A stretch of 38,748 bases of DNA from an uncultured Clostridia bacterium (GCA_958436475.1 CAUBKG010000012.1:1-38748); one strand, 5' to 3'; counted from the first letter of the stretch, positions 15,615 to 23,692 are shown. The notes: a model not told the origin generated them from the sequence alone. A program made the numbers and translations.

Positions 15615-16076
15615 TTATTTCTCCACCTTTTCTGCTTTTTTTTCGAGGAATTCGTTCAGCTTTACGATGCCCTTCACCATGGCATCCAATTCCTCTTGGC
15701 TCAAAGCGTCGGTCACGGAAGCGATCATGAGCTTGTGAAAATGCTGGTGCACGTTATTGACCTTTTGCCCGCGTTTTGTGAGCGTCACGTTCACCACGCG
15801 CCCGTCCTGCGGGCTTTTGCTTTTGATGACATACCCTTTTTTCACCAGCTTATTGATGGCAAGCGTAACGGAAGGCAGGCTGATGCTCTGCATCTCAGAA
15901 AGCTCGCTGATGGTTTTTCCTTCCTCCTGCCCCTTTGCAACCGCCTCAATGAGGTGGATTTCCCCAATGGACAGATTCAGGCTTTTGGCGCCCTTCACCA
16001 TATGCTCCTCGATCTGTATGACCGAGTAATACGTCCGCTCGAGAAGCTCGCTTAAAAAATCCGAATAGCTGCCCAT
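15615..16076 (-). CDS. fabT: MarR-family regulator of fatty-acid synthesis (FabT-like)
   Basis: A 153-residue MarR-type winged-helix repressor. The recognition helix region lies near residues 60-75 (SLPSVTLAINKLVKKGYV) followed by a wing with KSPQDGRVVNVTLT, the usual MarR hairpin. As first gene of the fab operon it corresponds to FabT of streptococci, which represses the operon when bound to long-chain acyl-ACP. A perfect 8-bp inverted repeat overlaps its own -10 element, indicating autorepression. The ribosome site is AAGGTGGAG. The ligand is inferred from the family. Confidence 0.9.
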   Translation of the reverse strand: MGSYSDFLSELLERTYYSVIQIEEHMVKGAKSLNLSIGEIHLIEAVAKGQEEGKTISELSEMQSISLPSVTLAINKLVKKGYVIKSKSPQDGRVVNVTLTKRGQKVNNVHQHFHKLMIASVTDALSQEELDAMVKGIVKLNEFLEKKAEKVEK

Positions 16077-16105
16077 CCCTGCTCCACCTTTTTAATTAGT
16101 TTGCC

Positions 16106-16128
16106 TAACAAAGTATATCGCTTTGTTA
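16106..16128. promoter_or_regulatory. Predicted FabT operator
   Basis: A perfect inverted repeat TAACAAAG-N7-CTTTGTTA that covers the -10 hexamer and part of the spacer of the operon promoter. The half-site spacing fits a dimeric MarR protein. Binding here would block RNA polymerase directly. Confidence 0.8.
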
Positions 16129-16140
16129 AGGATTTGTCAA
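16112..16140 (-). promoter_or_regulatory. SigA-type promoter of the fab/acc operon
   Basis: Minus strand: TTGACA (16135-16140), 17-base spacer, TATACT (16112-16117), about 36 bases ahead of the fabT start codon. Overlaps the predicted FabT operator. Confidence 0.88.
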
Positions 16141-16181
16141 CCTTTTCCAGATAACGGAAGTCTTACACGGGGGTTGGGTAT

Positions 16182-16211
16182 AAAAACAGGGCGCACCAAA
16201 ACGGTACGCCC
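16182..16211 (-). terminator. Intrinsic terminator of the ferredoxin oxidoreductase operon
   Basis: Minus strand: GGGCGTACC/GGTGCGCCC stem with a 5-base loop, then a T-rich tract. It separates the korC gene from the fab operon promoter. Confidence 0.8.
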
Positions 16212-16219
16212 TACATGGA

Positions 16220-16753
16220 TCAGACGGCAGCGCCGATCTCGATCGCTTTTAAATTCGCTTCCACCAGATTTTGCTTTCTGGCAGGCACGCTCTTGCGGAT
16301 GCCCGCTTCAATGCTCTCTTTCGAGCAGATATCGCACACAGAGAAGAGCTTGCCGAGAATAATGATATTGGCCAGGCCCTTGAACCCGTTTTCGTCTGCC
16401 AGGCGGGTCGCCGGAACGTAATAGACGTTCACATCCGTGCGCTCCACCTTGACGTCGATCAGCGTGGAATCGAGGATTACCGTGCCGCCGGGAACGACCT
16501 TGTCGATAAACTTCTCGTAGGAAGGATAGTTCATGGCAACGAGGATATCCGGATTGATGACCAGCGGTGAGCTGACCGGCTCCTCCGAAACGCACACGCT
16601 GCAGTTGGCCGTGCCTCCGCGCATCTCCGGGCCGTAAGACGGAAGCCAGGAAACTTCCTTACCGTCCATCAGCCCCGCATAGGCCACAACTTTACCGGCA
16701 AACAGAATACCCTGGCCGCCGAAACCGGCAAAAATGATTTTTATATCCTTCAT
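16220..16753 (-). CDS. 2-oxoacid:ferredoxin oxidoreductase, gamma subunit
   Basis: A 177-residue gamma subunit (KorC/VorC/PorG type), which contributes part of the CoA-binding site. The N terminus IKIIFAGFGGQG (4-15) is the family signature, followed by SWLPSYGPEMRGG and the NCSVCVS segment. The start follows the beta-subunit stop without a gap. In four-subunit enzymes the complex oxidises a 2-oxoacid to acyl-CoA and CO2 with reduction of ferredoxin, in the cytoplasm. Substrate (2-oxoglutarate, branched-chain 2-oxoacids or pyruvate) is not resolved by sequence reading. Confidence 0.92.
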   Translation of the reverse strand: MKDIKIIFAGFGGQGILFAGKVVAYAGLMDGKEVSWLPSYGPEMRGGTANCSVCVSEEPVSSPLVINPDILVAMNYPSYEKFIDKVVPGGTVILDSTLIDVKVERTDVNVYYVPATRLADENGFKGLANIIILGKLFSVCDICSKESIEAGIRKSVPARKQNLVEANLKAIEIGAAV

Positions 16754-17506
16754 TTATTTTGCCTCCTCTGCCGTAGTATCCTTATAAACGCCGAGCGGAT
16801 AATAAGGAATCATGTTATCCTTCAGCCAGCCGAGCGCTTCCAGCGGAGCGAGTCCCCAGTTGGTCGGGCAAGTGGAAAGAACCTCCACCATGGAAAAGCC
16901 CTTGCCGGCGAGCTGTGCTTCGAAGGCTTTTCGGATGGCCTTTTTCGCAGCGCGCACATGCGGAACGGTATCCACCGTGACGCGTTCGATATAGGCGACG
17001 CCGTCCAGCGTGGAAAGCATTTCGCTCATGCGGATGGGGTTGCCGGCGATTTTGGTATCGCGGCCGTAGGGGGTGGTCTGGGTAATCTGGCCCGGCAGGG
17101 TCGTCGGGGCCATTTGGCCGCCCGTCATGCCGTAAATCGCATTGTTTACGAAAATAGCGGTGATGTTTTCGCCGCGCGTCGCCGCGTGCACGATTTCCGC
17201 CGTACCAATGGCGGCGAGGTCGCCGTCTCCCTGATAGGTGAATACCGCGTTTTCCGGGCGGGCGCGCTTGACGCCGGTTGCAACAGCCGGGGCTCTGCCG
17301 TGCGGAGCCTGGATCATATCACAGCCAAAATAATCATATGCCATAACCGAGCAGCCCACCGAGGCTACGCCGACCGCTTTTCCCTCGATTCCGAGGTCGT
17401 CCATAGCCTCGGCCACGAGGCGGTGGATAATGCCGTGCGTACAGCCGGGGCAATAGTGGGTGGGAACGTCGCACAGGGCGTGCGGCCTATCAAATACAAC
17501 TGCCAT
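16754..17506 (-). CDS. 2-oxoacid:ferredoxin oxidoreductase, beta subunit (TPP-binding)
   Basis: A 250-residue beta subunit that binds thiamine pyrophosphate. HYCPGCTHG near residue 17-25 and the GDGDLAAIGTAEIVHAA segment followed by NNAIYGMTGGQ (the GDG...NN TPP-Mg motif) are clear. Its start overlaps the alpha-subunit stop by one base. The layout resembles the VOR/KOR group, where alpha and beta are separate polypeptides. It catalyses the decarboxylation chemistry of the complex. Confidence 0.93.
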   Translation of the reverse strand: MAVVFDRPHALCDVPTHYCPGCTHGIIHRLVAEAMDDLGIEGKAVGVASVGCSVMAYDYFGCDMIQAPHGRAPAVATGVKRARPENAVFTYQGDGDLAAIGTAEIVHAATRGENITAIFVNNAIYGMTGGQMAPTTLPGQITQTTPYGRDTKIAGNPIRMSEMLSTLDGVAYIERVTVDTVPHVRAAKKAIRKAFEAQLAGKGFSMVEVLSTCPTNWGLAPLEALGWLKDNMIPYYPLGVYKDTTAEEAK

Positions 17507-18549
17507 TATTTCGCACCTCCTGCAAGCTTTTTCAGTTCATCGATGATTTCGTTCGGGGTCGGAATAATACCGCCCGTGCGTCCGAAGAAGTGGACCGGGC
17601 AGCGGCCGCCGACCGCCAGGCGGACATCGTCCACCATCTGGCCCATGCTCATTTCTACCGTGAGGATGGCCTGCGCCTTTTCCGCCGCCGCGGCAATGGC
17701 CTTTTCCGGGAAGGGCCAAAGGGTGATCGGGCGGAGCACGCCCGCTTTAATCCCCTGCTCCCTTGCGGCTTTGGCCGCGCTCTTTGCAATGCGGGAGGTG
17801 GCGCCGTAGGCAACGATGATATAATCGGCGTCGTCCGTTAAAAATTCTTCATAGCGGACTTCGTTCTGTTTTACAACTTCGTAACGCGCAAAGCGTTCCC
17901 GGATGAGCCTTTCCAGCTCCGCCGGAGAAAGGTAAAGAGAGTTCACGACATTGTGCTCCCTCCTGCCCTGATGGCCGGAAAGCGCCCAGGGCTTTTCGGG
18001 AAGCTCTTTGCCGCCTTCGGGGATCACCACCGGCTCCATGGTCTGGCCGAGCATGCCGTCGCCCAGGATCATGGCGGGCATACGGTACTGGTCGGCCTTA
18101 TCGAACGCGACGCCGATCAGATCCACCATCTCCTGCACGGAGGACGGCGCGAACACGAAAATCTGAAAATCGCCGTGGCCGGTCGCCTTGGTTGCCTGCC
18201 AGTAATCCGCCTGGGAGGGCTGGATGCCGCCGAGGCCCGGGCCGCCGCGCTGGATGTTTACGATAACGCAGGGAACGTCTGCCCCCGCCATATAGGAAAT
18301 GCCTTCCGTCTTCAGGCTGATGCCGGGAGAGGAAGAGGATGTCATGGCACGGATGCCGGCCGCAGCAGCGCCCTGCACCATGTTGATTGCCGCAACTTCA
18401 GACTCCGCCTGAAGATATGTACCGCCGATTTTGGGGAGCCTTTTGGACATGTAGGCCGCGACCTCTGTCTGCGGGGTGATGGGATAACCGAAGAAATGCT
18501 TGCAGCCCGCCTGGATGGCGGCTTCCGCCAGAGCTTCGTTGCCTTTCAT
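17506..18549 (-). CDS. 2-oxoacid:ferredoxin oxidoreductase, alpha subunit
   Basis: A 347-residue alpha subunit. The N terminus MKGNEALAEAAIQAGCKHFF leads into the GYPITPQTEV segment characteristic of VorB/KorA proteins; SSSPGISLKTEGISYMAG and a PRGGPG-like stretch (QRGGPGLGG) follow. It pairs with the beta subunit to form the active site. The ferredoxin-type subunit precedes it by 35 bases. Sequence reading favours the VOR/KOR group rather than pyruvate synthase because the domains are split and in delta-alpha-beta-gamma order. Confidence 0.93.
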   Translation of the reverse strand: MKGNEALAEAAIQAGCKHFFGYPITPQTEVAAYMSKRLPKIGGTYLQAESEVAAINMVQGAAAAGIRAMTSSSSPGISLKTEGISYMAGADVPCVIVNIQRGGPGLGGIQPSQADYWQATKATGHGDFQIFVFAPSSVQEMVDLIGVAFDKADQYRMPAMILGDGMLGQTMEPVVIPEGGKELPEKPWALSGHQGRREHNVVNSLYLSPAELERLIRERFARYEVVKQNEVRYEEFLTDDADYIIVAYGATSRIAKSAAKAAREQGIKAGVLRPITLWPFPEKAIAAAAEKAQAILTVEMSMGQMVDDVRLAVGGRCPVHFFGRTGGIIPTPNEIIDELKKLAGGAK

Positions 18550-18584
18550 TAAAACTCGCTCAGCCGTTTTTGCACCTCCACAAA

Positions 18585-18791
18585 TTACTTCTCGATTTTG
18601 ATTGCGCAGTCAGGGCACATGGTCGCGCACATTGCGCACGCAATGCACTTCTCGATATCCACGACCTCCGCCGGGTGGTAACCCTTGGCGTTGAGCTCTT
18701 TTTTCGACATGGCAAGAACCTTTTTCGGACATGCGTTTACGCACAGCCCACAGCCTTTGCAAATGTTTTTTCTGATTGTTACCTTAGCCAT
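18585..18791 (-). CDS. 2-oxoacid:ferredoxin oxidoreductase, delta subunit (2x[4Fe-4S])
   Basis: A 68-residue ferredoxin-like protein with two CxxCxxCxxxC clusters: C11, C14, C17, C21 and C49, C52, C55, C59, with an extra Cys at 62. It carries electrons from the alpha/beta active site to soluble ferredoxin. Size and position at the head of the alpha-beta-gamma genes match the delta subunit of four-component enzymes. Confidence 0.94.
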   Translation of the reverse strand: MAKVTIRKNICKGCGLCVNACPKKVLAMSKKELNAKGYHPAEVVDIEKCIACAMCATMCPDCAIKIEK

Positions 18792-18818
18792 TTTGCACCT
18801 CCGAATTGAATATACCTT

Positions 18819-19481
18819 TTACCACGGCGGTGTTACCAGAACATCGACGGGATAATAATTGGAAAGGATCGGGCGCAGTTCCTCTGCGAACGCGCGCGGG
18901 CCGGTCTGGAACGCGACCGGAAGATGGGTGATGCGGGAAACCTCCTCCGCATACGGCACGGAATCCAAAACCGTTTGCGCCGTAGTGGTGTTTCCCAGAT
19001 GGGAATTGTTGATAAGCGCCGCAGGCGAAAGCCTCGAAGCCGCGCAGATATCGCGCAGCAGTGCGGCAGCGTCTTCCGGGTCCTGAATAAGGCTCCGGTA
19101 GCGGTTGATCACATAAAGCATCTGATAGCCGCTTTCCCGCAGCTGCGGTGCGAAACGCCCCAGCGCCACCGCGCCGGAATCATCGCCGCCCACATCAAAA
19201 ATCACACGGCCCTGCTCGGAATCGAACACAGAATAGATTTCCGGAGAAAGGGCGGGCACATCCAGCGTAGAGCCGGCATAGCTCGGGGCAATGACCTTAA
19301 TTCCTTCCGTTTCCAGAAGGCCGGTATAATCCGAACTGCGGAAATAGGGGTTTACAATGTCCATATCCACAACGGTCACTGCTTCCCCGAGCCTCGCGAA
19401 CTCCCTCGCGAGATTCAATGTGAAGTTGGTTTTGCCGCTGCCGTAATGGCCGCAGATCACTAGAAATTTTCCAAGATCCAC
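18819..19481 (-). CDS. MinD/CobQ-like P-loop ATPase
   Basis: A 220-residue nucleotide-binding protein. The P-loop GHYGSGKT (about 11-18) is followed by a MinD/ParA-like VVDMDIVNPYFRSSD segment (about 40-55) and a VGGDDSGA motif in the position of Walker B. The start is placed at a GTG (19481) because AGAGGTG lies just upstream; a GTG six codons earlier is also open. It precedes the ferredoxin oxidoreductase genes by 27 bases and shares their promoter. A chaperone or cofactor-insertion role for the iron-sulfur enzyme is plausible from context but not shown. Confidence 0.72.
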   Translation of the reverse strand: MDLGKFLVICGHYGSGKTNFTLNLAREFARLGEAVTVVDMDIVNPYFRSSDYTGLLETEGIKVIAPSYAGSTLDVPALSPEIYSVFDSEQGRVIFDVGGDDSGAVALGRFAPQLRESGYQMLYVINRYRSLIQDPEDAAALLRDICAASRLSPAALINNSHLGNTTTAQTVLDSVPYAEEVSRITHLPVAFQTGPRAFAEELRPILSNYYPVDVLVTPPW

Positions 19482-19546
19482 GAAAACACCTCTTTTCACA
19501 GCCTGCCGGTTTCCCGATTCTGTCGATTTTACAAGCTGCAGAGATT

Positions 19547-19575
19547 ATTATATCACTTTCTGCTACGGTGTACAA
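19547..19575 (-). promoter_or_regulatory. Promoter of the ATPase/ferredoxin oxidoreductase operon
   Basis: Minus strand: TTGTAC (19570-19575), 17-base spacer, TATAAT (19547-19552), about 65 bases ahead of the start codon. The -10 is perfect and the -35 partial. Confidence 0.7.
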
Positions 19576-19918
19576 TCCATTTTTTGCATCCGCACCGTGC
19601 CCCGCTTCTGCAATACTATGAAATTTCCGCCGCAATTATGGCTCGCTCCCGATCAAGGGGACCAGGCCGGCAAACGGCGTTTTTTTCACTGAAATTCGTC
19701 CCTTTCGTTTGCAATACGACAGCATTTCTGCCCGTTTCATGCGGATTTTCGTGGCAAAATCCCCAATTTTCAGGCTCGTGCCAGTTTTGCAAGGCCGAAA
19801 ATTTTTTAGAACCGGAGGTAAAAAGCGCAGCAGCGCCACCCTATTCAAGGCTTGCCGTAAAGCATCGGGAGGATTTTTCCTTTCAAATCCCTCCCTGCCG
19901 GTGAGCCTGTGGAAATGC

Positions 19919-19949
19919 AAAAACGGGCCTGTCCGAAAGAACAGGCCCG
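19919..19949 (-). terminator. Intrinsic terminator of cdaA-cdaR
   Basis: Minus strand: CGGGCCTGT/ACAGGCCCG (nine perfect pairs), 8-base loop, then five T residues. It lies 24 bases past the cdaR stop. Confidence 0.9.
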
Positions 19950-19972
19950 GCTGAAAGCTTGAGGGGAATTAT

Positions 19973-21241
19973 TCAGGATGTCACTTTTACAATGGCGTTG
20001 TAGGTACCGACCGCCCATACCGCGTCTCCCGTTCTCGTGAACACCTTTACGGGAACCGTATATCTTCCCGGCTGGTATACCTTGCCGTCCAGGTCGATTT
20101 CGCCGTAAAACATATCGGGGGTCACCTGCGACGCAAGCGCTCCGTGGCCCACCACAGTAACAGACTGCAGCTTGCTAGTCTGCACGGTGACCGTGTTGCC
20201 TTCGGCGGCATTTTTGACGCGGATATCGGTCACCTCCACGGAAGAGGTCATATAACCGCTGAGATCCACGGTGACCTTGATATCTGTTATATTTTCCACG
20301 CTCTTGATCCCCTTATCCAGCGCCAGCTTGATATCGATGGTACTGGTATCGGGGGAAAGCGCGGTGAAATCCACCTTGCCGATATTGACGCAATATAACG
20401 TATCCATTACGTCGGTCGGGCCTGCAACGAGCATTTCCGAAACCGAGGTGGTGTATGCGAGCGGGTGCAGCGTGAAGTAGCTCGGCTGGTTGACAAAGCT
20501 CACTTCCACCGGCAGGACCGCCGTTTTCAGCACCGGCACCGTTACCTCCACTGTACTGACGGACATGGTTAGCCGCTCGGTGGAAATTACGGCATTTTCC
20601 TCATCCAAGGGGACGAGGTCCACCGTGTACTGCGTGGTTTCGAGAACCGGCCGCGTGCCGTCCGGCTCAATGCGGGCTACGACCTTGGAAATTCTACCGA
20701 CATCGCTTTCCGGGCCGGTGATCTCCACTTCATCGGCCGAAAGGGTCGGGATATCGATGAGGTAATTCTCCTCTGTTTTTAGAAGGCTCGTATCGGCTTC
20801 GATCGGGAAGGTGGAGGTTTTGATATAATCGAAGCTGAAGGTCAGCACCTTCGGCGAGTAATCCACGATCTCGAAGCTAGCCGCCGTGGGATTATTATAC
20901 TGCGGGGTGACATCCAGCTTGTAGGTTCCCGGCTTCAAAACATCCGTCAAGGAAACAACGCCGGAAAAATCGCTTGCTTTCAAGTTGCCGACAACGAACT
21001 GCTTGCCGGAAACCTTGATATCGATCGTCTGCTTCTGGCCCTCGATCACCTGCAGGCCGTTGTTGCCCGCCGCGCTATCCGCCCTGCCGACGCTGACCGG
21101 CACCCCACGGATGGTGACCGTGACATTCGGGCTGACATACATGGCGATGGCAAGCCAGAAAATCACACCGGCCAACAACGAAAAAATGATGCTGAATTTT
21201 TTATTGCCAAACAACGCTCCTAGCGTGCGCTTATGCTTCAT
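19973..21241 (-). CDS. cdaR: YbbR-domain protein, regulator of diadenylate cyclase
   Basis: A 422-residue CdaR. One N-terminal membrane segment (about residues 14-33, after the basic stretch MKHKRTLGALFGNKK) anchors it, and the rest is extracellular YbbR-type beta repeats (about four, spaced about 85-90 residues). CdaR binds CdaA at the membrane and modulates c-di-AMP synthesis. The start overlaps the cdaA stop by four bases, as in other Firmicutes. The glmM gene that usually completes cdaA-cdaR-glmM does not follow; a terminator comes instead. Confidence 0.92.
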   Translation of the reverse strand: MKHKRTLGALFGNKKFSIIFSLLAGVIFWLAIAMYVSPNVTVTIRGVPVSVGRADSAAGNNGLQVIEGQKQTIDIKVSGKQFVVGNLKASDFSGVVSLTDVLKPGTYKLDVTPQYNNPTAASFEIVDYSPKVLTFSFDYIKTSTFPIEADTSLLKTEENYLIDIPTLSADEVEITGPESDVGRISKVVARIEPDGTRPVLETTQYTVDLVPLDEENAVISTERLTMSVSTVEVTVPVLKTAVLPVEVSFVNQPSYFTLHPLAYTTSVSEMLVAGPTDVMDTLYCVNIGKVDFTALSPDTSTIDIKLALDKGIKSVENITDIKVTVDLSGYMTSSVEVTDIRVKNAAEGNTVTVQTSKLQSVTVVGHGALASQVTPDMFYGEIDLDGKVYQPGRYTVPVKVFTRTGDAVWAVGTYNAIVKVTS

Positions 21242-22101
21242 TTTTTAAACCACGCCTTCCAAAAAGGCTTTTTCACGCCTTCCCCATCCTGAATGGGTTT
21301 TTCCAAAAGTTCCTGCTCCAGCAGGATGTGCAGGGACGCCATATTCAGGTTTCTGGTGAGCTTGCCGTCCATCGCGACGGAGATCATCCCCGTTTCCTCC
21401 GAAACCACAACGGTGACGGCATCGGAATTTTCGCTGATCCCGACCGCGGCGCGATGCCGGGTTCCCAGTTCCTTGGCAAGGCTCGACTGCGTCAGGGGCA
21501 GGATACAGCCCGCCGCATAAATCTTTGCACCACGGACGATCAGCGCGCCGTCATGCAGGGCGGAATTGGGGAAAAAAATGCTGAGGAAAAGCTCCATGGT
21601 GGGCTTTGCATCCACCACGGTGCCCGTGTTGGCAATATCCCCGAGCATGGTTTTGCGTTCAATCACGATCAGCGCGCCCGTTTTGGAATTCTGCATGGAA
21701 TCACACGCGCGGCAGATGGAATCGATGGTATTCTGCCATTCGCCTTCCCCCATATGGAAACCGCCGCCGAAGCTGCCGATCTTGCTGCGGCCCACGTGCT
21801 CGAGCGCCCGCCGGAATTCCGGCTGGAACACAATAACGAGGGCCAGCACGCCGATCTGGAAAATATTCTGCAGGATGAAGTTGAGCGCCTGCAGGCGCAG
21901 TAAAACCGAGAGGCCGTAAGCGACGACCAGGATCAGAATCCCTTTCAGCAACTGCTCCGCACGCGTCTGGCGTGCGAGACGGAGCCCATGGTAAATCAGG
22001 AACGAAACACAGAGAATATCCAGTAAATCTGTGATAGAAAATGTGGAAACCACACCGATAAACGGGGTGAACCACTCCTTGATCTGCTGCAAAAAATTCA
22101 T
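21238..22101 (-). CDS. cdaA: Membrane diadenylate cyclase
   Basis: A 287-residue CdaA (DAC domain), which makes cyclic di-AMP from two ATP at the membrane. Three membrane helices lie within residues about 12-95; the catalytic domain follows with DGA at 184-186 and RHR at 215-217, both essential motifs of the family. The start at 22101 (ATG) is preferred over a TTG three codons earlier because AAGGA is at proper spacing. c-di-AMP controls potassium and osmolyte transport and cell-wall homeostasis. A promoter is present directly upstream. Confidence 0.95.
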   Translation of the reverse strand: MNFLQQIKEWFTPFIGVVSTFSITDLLDILCVSFLIYHGLRLARQTRAEQLLKGILILVVAYGLSVLLRLQALNFILQNIFQIGVLALVIVFQPEFRRALEHVGRSKIGSFGGGFHMGEGEWQNTIDSICRACDSMQNSKTGALIVIERKTMLGDIANTGTVVDAKPTMELFLSIFFPNSALHDGALIVRGAKIYAAGCILPLTQSSLAKELGTRHRAAVGISENSDAVTVVVSEETGMISVAMDGKLTRNLNMASLHILLEQELLEKPIQDGEGVKKPFWKAWFKK

Positions 22102-22142
22102 ATATAACAATCCTTATCCGCTTACGCTCTGCACTTGCATTT

Positions 22143-22170
22143 ATTTTACCATATTGTCTGGTTTTTTCAA
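22143..22170 (-). promoter_or_regulatory. Promoter of cdaA-cdaR
   Basis: Minus strand: TTGAAA (22165-22170), 16-base spacer, TAAAAT (22143-22148). The -35 overlaps the stop codon of the upstream aminotransferase gene, so it allows independent transcription of cdaA. Confidence 0.65.
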
Positions 22171-23315
22171 TGCTTTTCTTTTTCCAATATAATTTGATGG
22201 ATATCTTTTATAAAAGTTTTTATATCGTTCCAGTTCGTAAATACGGAGGGCGCCACGCGCACCGCGCCCCTCTCCAGCGTTCCCATGCATCGGTGCGCAT
22301 TCGGCGTGCAGTGGAGCCCGGCGCGGACCGCGACCCCAAGGTCGGAAAGCTGCTGTGCTACCTCGTTGCTCGACATTCCCCGAATATTGAAGGGCAGAAC
22401 CGGCACATGCGTTTCCGCAGAGGGGCGCGCCGTGTACAGCTCGATTTCCGGCATGCGGCTGAGCTTATCGTAACAATAATCGATGAGCTCCATTTCATGC
22501 CGCAGGATCTTTTTCCGCCCGGTCGTGCGAACGAATTCCACGCCCTTATCCAGCGCATGGATTCCGGGGGCGTTTACCGTGCCGCTTTCCAGGCGGTCGG
22601 GGTATTCTTCCGGCGGTTCGGGGCTTGCGGAAAGGCTCCCGGTGCCACCTTCCAGGATCGTTCCAAGGGGGGCGCGTGCAATCAGCACCCCGGTCCCCAT
22701 CGGTCCATAAAGGCCCTTATGACCCGGCATACACAAAAACGAGATGTTCATCTCCTGCATGTGGATTCGCAAAATGCCCGCGCTCTGCGCGGCGTCCACA
22801 CCAAACAGTATCCCCCGTCTTTTGCAGATTCCTCCGATTTCTTCGATCGGAAGCCGCACGCCGAGCACATTGGACGCATGCATGCAGAAAATCAGGCGGG
22901 TGTTTTCCCGGATCGCCGCTTCAAATGCCGGCGCACACGCCATGGGGCGGTATGGGTCCACCGCCACTTCCGTTACCTCTATCCCCCGCTTCTTGAGCTG
23001 CTCCAACGGGCGGCGCACCGCATTGTGCTCCAGCGAGGATACAATGCAGTGGTCGCCGGGAGAAAGCAGCCCCTTTAAAACAAAATTCACGGACATGGTG
23101 CAGTTCAAGGTGAAGATGACCTGTTCTGCACCGTCCGCTCCAAAAAAGTCCGCTATATTTTCCCGGCACCGAAAAATACTTTCCGCCGTCTCCAGGGAAA
23201 GCTTATGACCGCTGCGCCCGGGATTGGCGCCCAGCTTCCGCATGGCATATTGATGCCCAAGGATAACCTTCTCCGGTTTTGGAAAAGTGGTTGCCGCATT
23301 GTCCAAATAAATCAT
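22167..23315 (-). CDS. Cysteine desulfurase family PLP enzyme (class V aminotransferase)
   Basis: A 382-residue class V aminotransferase-fold enzyme. The PLP lysine is Lys200 in CMPGHKGLYG; DAAQSAG (about 174-180) binds the cofactor and His97 (SSLEHNAV) stacks over it. Near the C terminus RAGLHCTPNAHR has the Cys of a SufS-like RxGxHC motif, the persulfide site. It would release sulfur (or selenium) from cysteine or selenocysteine. The start lies two bases after a small Se/S-carrier-like gene, which suggests they work as donor and acceptor. No SufU/IscU scaffold is near, so general Fe-S assembly is less likely than a specialised sulfur or selenium delivery. Confidence 0.85.
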   Translation of the reverse strand: MIYLDNAATTFPKPEKVILGHQYAMRKLGANPGRSGHKLSLETAESIFRCRENIADFFGADGAEQVIFTLNCTMSVNFVLKGLLSPGDHCIVSSLEHNAVRRPLEQLKKRGIEVTEVAVDPYRPMACAPAFEAAIRENTRLIFCMHASNVLGVRLPIEEIGGICKRRGILFGVDAAQSAGILRIHMQEMNISFLCMPGHKGLYGPMGTGVLIARAPLGTILEGGTGSLSASPEPPEEYPDRLESGTVNAPGIHALDKGVEFVRTTGRKKILRHEMELIDYCYDKLSRMPEIELYTARPSAETHVPVLPFNIRGMSSNEVAQQLSDLGVAVRAGLHCTPNAHRCMGTLERGAVRVAPSVFTNWNDIKTFIKDIHQIILEKEKH

Positions 23316-23317
23316 GC

Positions 23318-23536
23318 TTAACGTTCCCTTTTATCTTCTAAAATTCTTATCCTGGCTCCGCGCAGGATCTCCAGAGCGCGCTCTTTCGAGCCTTCAAACA
23401 CAACGCTGTATCCGCAGCCCTGGCGCTCCATATTATTTGGCGTTCTCGCAACATACGCCCGAAAACCGCTTTTGCGCAAAATATCCCGCGCTTTGATTGC
23501 ATATGTGATGGAGCTCACCAAGATGGATTCACTCAT
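23318..23536 (-). CDS. Small putative Se/S carrier-like protein (DUF3343)
   Basis: A 72-residue protein resembling the DUF3343 (putative Se/S carrier-like) family. A single conserved Cys-Gly (C41, in RQGCGYSVVFEG) is the likely persulfide or selenide acceptor. The start at 23536 is fixed by GGGAGG upstream; a longer frame to 23635 would cross a stem-loop and has no ribosome site. Its partner cysteine-desulfurase-like gene follows two bases later. Function is inferred from family and pairing. Confidence 0.78.
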   Translation of the reverse strand: MSESILVSSITYAIKARDILRKSGFRAYVARTPNNMERQGCGYSVVFEGSKERALEILRGARIRILEDKRER

Positions 23537-23588
23537 TTCCCTTTGCCTCCCTTGTTTGCAGCCTGAGTCTCGCGTTAAAATTACACTG

Positions 23589-23609
23589 CCCGGCAAGCTT
23601 CTTGCCGGG
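23589..23609. repeat. Perfect palindromic stem-loop before the Se/S carrier gene
   Basis: CCCGGCAAG-CTT-CTTGCCGGG: nine perfect pairs and a 3-base loop, about 50 bases upstream of the small gene. No U-tract follows closely on the minus strand, so it may be an attenuator-like leader hairpin rather than a terminator. Confidence 0.55.
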
Positions 23610-23692
23610 GATGAAAAGCCCTGTGAAACGGACATGCCCTGGTTTGTCCGGGGTAAAGGGAAAAGGGCCGGCGATTTATCTGTTCACAGGAA

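Larger units (their letters stand above)
19482..19972. other. Gene-free stretch between the oxidoreductase operon and cdaR
   Basis: Holds the promoter of the oxidoreductase operon (19547-19575) and the terminator of cdaA-cdaR (19919-19949). The middle (about 19600-19900) has open frames on both strands, but none has a ribosome site, family similarity I recognise or convincing codon use. I see nothing else in it. Confidence 0.5.

Noticed and set aside
19636..19920. A 94-residue minus-strand frame before the cdaR terminator
   Set aside because: No ribosome site, no recognisable family and poor composition; likely chance.
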